A stretch of DNA of 64,000 bases from Struthio camelus (lineage: Eukaryota; Chordata; Aves; Struthioniformes; Struthionidae). Under the pieces are notes generated by a model. That model was not told the DNA's origin, did no database searches, and saw nothing but the letters and a program-made list of their open reading frames with translations. Shown here piece by piece: positions 46,976 to 64,000 of this stretch. Position numbers and translations under genes: made by a program. The stretch is from NCBI RefSeq assembly GCF_040807025.1, contig NC_090952.1:29323068-29387067 (forward strand), written 5' to 3'. Position 1 is the stretch's first letter, and each line of letters starts with the position of its first letter.

Positions 46976-49900
46976 TGTCTCCTAAGAGGCTAAATACAAA
47001 AGGGCTAAATTTTCAGCTCTAAAAGCAAGAGGGCAGTAAAGCCATCATTACAGATGAGCTAACCTTGCAGCAAGGAAACAAATGAATTCGTAACAGGGCT
47101 TCTGCCAGCAGCTACCCCAGCACCTGGTGATGTAGCTGCTGTCTAGATGGGTGAAGGCCACCATGAAGTTACAGTGCCCTTGCCACGTCCTTCACTCACA
47201 GCTGCAGATGCTTCTCCTTCAGTCAGTCAAGGATGTGTTGAAGATGGATGGGAGGGCATTACTGCTGCATGTGAGGTAAGATAGCCTTCACTGCAGCCTC
47301 CCAGCTCAAAACTGGGATATTCCACATCCCCTTGACCCTCCCTCAGTCTTGATAGAAGAGCAACCCTGGCTTGTGTTTCTTTAAAAAAAATCACAATTGG
47401 AGGCAATAGATTTGTAACTTTCCAGCAAGCTCTGCTCACCAGAAAGCTGGACTGATGGCATTAAGACCTACTCAGAGGAAGTGCATTTTAGTCCCCTCCA
47501 GAAGCTTTCAATGTTTTTTTTTTTTTTTCCCAGTCTCACCACTATTCTTTCCTTGACACCTCCATCTCATTCTTTCCTCGTCTTTTCCGCTTTTCATCCT
47601 GCCTTCTGTCCTGACAGTTCCTTTTAAAATTACTAGACCTTAACCCATCACTTGGCATTAGATGTTCATTTAGGCATTATCCTGTACTAGGGACTTGCAT
47701 CATTGTCCACAACGTGCATTTAAATGAGAGCTGCAGATACCTGCAAGACAAAAGCCAGACTCTCCCTAATACTAGATGCACTGAGGCTGAGATTCTTTCT
47801 CTTACAAACAAGCTGATTTTCCTGCAAGGGAAAAGACATCAACAGATTACACACGGAGTCAATTTGCACAAAAGCACACAGCAGTTCTAGGCTGACGTCT
47901 GTCACAGATGACTTTCACTGTCCTCTGCCAATTAAGCACTCTGGTTATACACTGGCATAAGGTGTTCAGACTATGTGCACAAGGATGAAATTATGCGCAG
48001 CTGAGAAGGCAGCACTCAACAGAATAGCAACACTGATTGTTCAGGGCAAACAAGCTACACCTTAGTAATTCTGGAGATATTCTGCCTTTGCAGATGTTTG
48101 AGCAGCTGCCATGCAACAATCTGTGATCAACATACCTTACCCCGTATACTGCATTATCCAGCTTTGCAAGCTGTTTGAAAACAACTATTAGATGCAGAGA
48201 CAGCTACTTAATGATGGAGAGCCACTGCAGTATGAGACACTGGAGACTGAACTCAGCCTCCCACTCTGAAGCCAGATAACAGGTACAAATAACAGCTCTC
48301 AGTACTAGCTAACAGCAGAAATGGGGAAACAAAGCTTGTTTTGCATCTCAGACTTCTCTGCCATCTCCACAGCCCAAAATAGACTTCAAGAGGATAGTGT
48401 CGTCAAAAGTTAAAGGGTCCTATGCTTACAAGATGAGAGCAAAATTTAACCTAAATTACTTTTCTAAGTCGCCGTTGCTATTGACAGTATCCTACACTAG
48501 TTGACCTGAACTGATAAGCTTGGCATCGGTGGGTGTTTACATCCTATTATTGTTCAGCACAGAAAAAGGAAGCAGCCAAAAGACTAGATCCGGCTTACCC
48601 GTTCATGGGGGATCTAACACCAGGTCAAAATGCCTGTGCAAAAAAATGTCTGTGCTTCCCTCCTGGTGCATGAGTCTGAGGAAGTGAGCAATAAGGTTGT
48701 CATCCAGCTAGAGCAGCACCTACGGCACGTCATAAAACAAATCTAAACTGGGAGAGCAACCTCTTGTAATTCCCAGTCTTGGAAAGTAAAAACAAGAGAA
48801 GGAAAAAGCAATCAAGAGAGGAGACAGTCTTACTTCTAACAGCTGCACTGCACTCTGAGCAAGGGGATTAAATACCCTGTGCCAAAACCATCAATCCATC
48901 AGGCAGATTTATCTCAAGGAAACGTAACTCTACAGAGTTACTTCGGTTCATCTTTACATTAGAGGTTTTAGTAAGTGGCACTGCCTAATAAAGGCACGTT
49001 TCAGACCCTAGCGAAGGGCAGTGTCTCAGGTCCTCAGCTCTCGTAAGTGCCTTTCGTCCACCAGTCTGCCCCTGTCCTCCAGAAAAAAGAATCTTGGCCC
49101 CCCAGCACTTGCAGGTGTAGCCTAGATTACACTTGAAGTGTACCACAGACAGAACAGCAAATCCAGCTGAAGCTATCCACACAAAATATGAGTTAAACAC
49201 AAACTTTTAATTCCCAAACAACAAAATACCTTCCAATACATAAGAGGAATCAGGGTTTGTTTTTTACCGCACAGAAGCGGCCTTCAGCGATTAATATTTT
49301 GCACTGCCATTCCTTCAAAGACAAATTGAAAATAGCTCTATCTAACTATGCTCGGAGAATTACTGAGCATCTTCAGTCTTCACAAACGTAAGCAAGAGAG
49401 TGCAATGAAACCTAGGACACTCATGCAGAACAGTAATCTGGCTGCAGGCACAGTCATCAGACACTCAGAAATGTAAGCACAAGCTGGAAGACATTGTCCA
49501 CCTGGAAGTAACCACAGAGTACCATTTGCAAGAGCAACCAGTTCAGACCAACCTTCACTTGAAGATGACAGCATAGCAAAACTGAGGTGCACATGTAGTT
49601 CGTCTAGTGGTCTCCAGGTTTTGGGGATCCTAGAAAGCGAGTCTTCCTCATTCCTTCCTACAGAAATTGAAGCCATTCCAAGCCTGACAGGAATTGCAAA
49701 TCCTCCCTTGCTCCACACTTCAGAGACAAGGTAAATCTAATGTAATTAGATATTTAAATACCTAAAGAAACATGTAACATCTGAAACATGAACATTTACA
49801 TGTTTCTAAAGAAACACGAACTTGTTTATAAACATTTACAGACATTTACAAGTTTCTCCCACAGCAGCAGATTTCTAAGCCCTGGTGGGTTTTGATGAAA

Positions 49901-50593
49901 ACTCTTTATTTCAGTTGAGCAAGCATGAGGCAGAGGTTGTGTAACAAGCCCCTCTTCGCAGCCACATGGAAAGCAAATAGGAATGAAGGTCACAATCCAT
50001 TAATCCTCGTCTTTGGGGGTGGAAAGGTGAGAGCAGGCATGCTCTTCCTTCATAAGACTCAGTCCCAAGACCTCAGGAAAGGCAGCTACAGAGACAGCCA
50101 GGGCAAAGCAGCTGCTGTTGAAATCCCAGGGCACGGCTGGACCAGGGGAGACCCGTCCACGGGTCTCAGGCAGGTGCCGCGGCCTGGTCACCCTCTCGAA
50201 CACCAGCCAGGTGATGCTGGGCACCCGGGGAGCTCGCTGGCAATGGATTCCCAGAGCCGGGTCTCCTCCCTCAGCCTCCCCCAAGCCCTGCCGAGCAGCG
50301 GCTAGCGAGTTAAATCCAACAGAAATTCACGTTCCGCTTCTCCGCATGGAAATCTGAATTCCAGTGTTAGCTCTGCTCCAACACCTTGAGGGCCCCCCAC
50401 CAAGCGAGGACAGTGGGTGTCATTCAAGCAGCCATTTGCCTTCTTCAAAAGTAAGCAAAACCTCCTGGTTTGTGAGAAGACTGACCTCTAAGATACCACA
50501 TGGCAGACATGTTTAATTTGCAGACACAGAGCTAGGCTCAGAGAAAGCCTTAAGCAACCATCCAGACACTTTTTCTGTTGAATTTCTCTAAAC

Positions 50594-50599
50594 TTTATT
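50594..50599 (-). terminator. Candidate distal MSN polyadenylation signal AATAAA
   Basis: TTTATT on the plus strand. It is the most distal canonical hexamer before the sequence turns into simple intergenic DNA. Confidence 0.45.
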
Positions 50600-51255
50600 G
50601 GCACTGTAGGAAGAACAAGGTATGGATTTTAACAACTCCTCCAAACAGAAAAAAAATACCTAACAGAGGCTCTTTGCAGATTATCAGATGGACCCATGAA
50701 ATACCCCACAACCCTAAGGAACTCACGCTTTAATAAAAAGTGGGAAAACAAAACAAAATAAAAAACCCCACTCAACATAATTTACAGCAATCAAAAAAAA
50801 GGAGGGGGAAAAAAAGAAAAAGAAAGAACAAGCCAGGTAAACATTTGATAAGATAATTCCCTCCCCCCACCCCCAAGAGGAGTATTTATCCAATTAATCT
50901 GGAACAGGGAGAGGAAGAAAAACTCACTGTATTCTAACAAATAAAAAAACGTGTCTAGAAATCTCACTGTAATACTGAAAGCTTCTTACATTAGTTTTCT
51001 TGCAAAATATCATCTCTTTACAATACAGTATACATTTCCAAGGGATGGGGAACCATAAAAGCATCCTCCAACCCATGACTAATATTTTCTAATTGTGCAT
51101 AGCTAGAAATATTGAAATCAAATATCATTAGATACCACTGTAATATAATACTGGTTAAGAGGGTAGGGCTGAAACAACTACACAAGGAGCTAGGTGGACT
51201 CACTGGCACAAGCCGTTCTATTCCCATTTTGGACCATTTGGAATTAGAACGATTT

Positions 51256-51278
51256 AAAAAAAAAAAAAAAAAAAAAAA
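51256..51278. repeat. Poly-A tract (23 A) in MSN 3' UTR
   Basis: Uninterrupted run of 23 A on the plus strand, so poly-U in the MSN transcript. Confidence 0.9.
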
Positions 51279-53703
51279 CACTATAAACAGAAGTCACGCC
51301 AGCATTGTAATACAAGAGTTCAGCAGTATTATGTGACCCATCAAAGCAGAAAGAGGTTTACTGGTTTATTATTTGAACACATATTCCAGGCACCGCATAT
51401 CTTCTCATTAAGAAATTGTTAAAATGCAATAAGGGCTTTTTTTTCCCTCCAGATGCACCAGTAGTTGCCATGGACAGAGCAGAAGTGCTGAGAACCAGCT
51501 TTAAAGCACCAGAACAGAAGTGTAATGGTTGTTTGTTCCCCAATAATGAGACTCATGTAGAGCCAGTGCCAAAAACTCCTCAGCAAAGAAATATGCAAAT
51601 CACTTCTGACAAGTTTAACTACAATCTTTCATTGGTGACACTGAAAGCACTGGGGCATGTGTTTTTGGCCAGCCAAAGGCTTCCCGTGTCCACTCGCCAA
51701 AGACACGCTGCATCCAAGGCAGAGAAGGGGGCTCCCATGTGACTTCACTGGACATGTAGAAGGAGCACGAAGCGATGCTCCTAGCAGAGGTTTGGTTGGT
51801 TAGCATCATGTGGATCTCCACACAGACTTGTACTGCTTCCAAAAAAATACAGCACTGGTTGTTGCTAGCAGCCCAAGGAGTTCTTGGGGAAATACTGCTG
51901 TTTATTAACACTGACATGAACATTTATTTTTGGCACACTCCCCGTTACCTTTTTCCCACAGAGTAGGGAGCTGAAAGTGCTCTAACATACTCAGATGTTT
52001 TCCTTCTATCGGCGCTAACAGTGATACCGTAGAGACAAGAGAGGCATCCACAAAACTGAGAAAGTTGTAAGATTTAGGATCATGCTAGGCAAGAAATTAA
52101 ATTATGGGCTAGCCTAATGACTTCGCATAGGGACAGGCTAATCCAAGGAGGGCAAAGCAAAGGAGAACTCCATTTTAGATGGAATCCATTTTTAAGAGGC
52201 CCCTTCTAAAGTTGAAGACTTTAGACAAAATCCAATTCAACCCTGAGCATACATGGCTGTTCCTTCCCCAGAAATGGAGGAGAGGATTGTGGGTAGCTAC
52301 AGCACAGACAGGAGCTTGGAAGACAGGATGTCAAGGGCACTGGTAACTGTTACAATCAGCTCTCAGGATAAGTCTCCTTACAACCTACTAGGGTCCATTT
52401 CTAACAGACAAGAGCCCTCTGTTTTCAAGGCTGCAAAGGGGCAAAACGCATCCTTCTGGGGAAGGAAAAACATCTGAGCCAGGGACATGCTCAGATGGTA
52501 ATGCTAGCTAGCGAGGATTAAGGCAGCAACTGGACAAATGCTTCATGATCCTCTCCCCTCGGATGCTGCTGGAAGCTAGGTAGACAGATTCAAACTTGTA
52601 CATGAGCCAGATACAAAAGTAATTTCTGGTCCCCAGCTGCTCATCACTTTTTATGATTATATCTAGTTTAAGCAAAGACATCTGAGCTACAGTAGATCTA
52701 TAGACAGTCATAAGGCACCAATGACTATGTGTTAAAAAGGCCTCTTCTGGACACCTGAAATGCCATTCACACAACCAGGAGTACTCTGTTTTACAGCCAG
52801 GGAAAAATAGCTACAACAAGTTTTAGTTCTTTGCGTTTCTGCCTGTCCCTCTAGGTTTCCATTGGTGACCCCAAAAATGCAAGGCAACGTTCTTTAGCTA
52901 TTTCTGCTTCACTGGTTACATTCAAATCAGACAAGTGACAGTGAACAAAGCAATTTACCCAGAGGAAAACACTTCTGGAAGACAGGGAAGTTGATGCACC
53001 AAAACACACTTCAGCAGTGGAAATATTACAAAGGCCTCCACATGATTAGGAAATTCAAAATTTCATCATTAAAAAAGAAAAGCTAACACCAGCAGGATCA
53101 TACAAGATGTTATTAACACCACTGATTATCTATTTCGCCTGCTTAAGTTTTAAGGTCAAAAGCTTTGGTCTTAGAAAAAAAGTCTGTATTATACCATCAA
53201 CCCTTATTAACCCTACCTCGAGCCTCCCCTTCTCAACTACACGAGGCAGACCCTCATGTAGAGAGGGTAAAGTCAGATATTTAGACCCTGGCCACTAAGC
53301 TTAATACTGAAGTTTGTGCAAATTAGTAGGAAGGCACAGTGTCAAACTGTAGCAGTTTAAGTAATTCAGTCAAAGTATCTGGTGGCCTCTTTACCCAGTG
53401 GAAGAGAACAGCAGTACAGCTGTTTCAATAAGCAATACAAAACTAAATGCAGTGAGACTTTACCCAAAGCCAAGCAATTTCAAATTTGGACCAATACAAG
53501 TTTGCTTTCCCCAGCCACCCCCAGGAAGATGTAGATGCTGGTTTTTCCTCTGTTGCTAAACTGCAGCACTTGCCCAAAACTCTATAAATAAGACCATGGT
53601 CACTCTTCTGTAGTGGTTCCAGCGCAGCACGATTACGAGTGAGTGATGGGAGAGGATGGGAAAGAGGGGAGAAGAGTGCAGGGCAGCAGGTGCAGGGGAG
53701 AGT

Positions 53704-64000
<10,297 letters not shown>

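Larger units (their letters stand above)
35557..50580. other. FDX1-like upstream region / intron 1 and MSN 3' intergenic stretch
   Basis: About 15 kb with no recognised exon. The missing FDX1-like exon 1 should be here on the minus strand. GC-rich patches at about 41280-41420, 42510-42620 and 50100-50310 are the best places for it. The stretch also carries a CR1-type relic (40300-40500), a 76-bp local duplication (43073 and 44078), a MIR relic (46895-46975) and poly-T runs at 37818-37832 and 47514-47528. Confidence 0.5.
50575..53703 (-). other. MSN: 3' UTR of MSN
   Basis: About 3.1 kb between the stop codon and the candidate AATAAA at 50594-50599 (minus). Alternative AATAAA sites on the same strand lie at 51365-51370, 51901-51906 and 51923-51928. 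A 23-base A run (51256-51278, plus strand) would be a U-tract in the mRNA. No ORF here resembles a protein. Confidence 0.55.

Overview
The window is vertebrate nuclear DNA: long GT-AG introns, tissue-type genes, and old CR1-type LINE and MIR/core-SINE relics instead of young mammalian repeats. CR1-like relics, fairly compact introns and few young repeats suggest a sauropsid, most likely a bird, though a crocodilian or turtle is not excluded. Species cannot be read from the sequence alone.

Three protein-coding genes explain nearly all the coding signal. (1) Positions 5441-24772, + strand: fourteen phase-consistent coding exons of an ARHGAP20-family Rho GTPase-activating protein (PH, Ras-associating and RhoGAP domains, then a long Ser/Pro-rich tail in one 1.74-kb terminal exon). 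(2) Positions 34352-35556, - strand: exons 2-4 of an adrenodoxin-type [2Fe-2S] ferredoxin (FDX1-like) with all four cluster cysteines. Its transit-peptide exon 1 was not securely found. (3) Positions 53704-61064, - strand: eleven coding exons of moesin (MSN), residues about 33 to the C-terminus. The first two coding exons lie beyond the right edge.

The ERM gene ends in DEFESM, lacks the radixin polyproline run and has moesin-type C-terminal residues, so it is MSN and not RDX. In mammals the order ARHGAP20-FDX1-ERM is known around RDX. Finding an ARHGAP20-like and an FDX1-like gene beside MSN suggests the matching block of another whole-genome-duplication paralogon, which mammals seem to have thinned out. 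This is the most interesting aspect of the window. The first two genes converge tail to tail; the FDX1-like gene and MSN run in the same direction.

The remaining sequence (1-5440, about 26.8-33.7 kb, 35.6-50.6 kb and 61.1-64 kb) is intronic or intergenic. It holds simple repeats, ancient LINE/SINE relics, a 76-bp local duplication and a few GC-rich patches that could hide the missing FDX1-like first exon. There are no bacterial-type operons, CRISPR arrays, rRNA or tRNA genes. The three proteins are not an operon: moesin links membrane to actin, the RhoGAP inactivates Rho-family GTPases, and the ferredoxin feeds electrons to mitochondrial enzymes.
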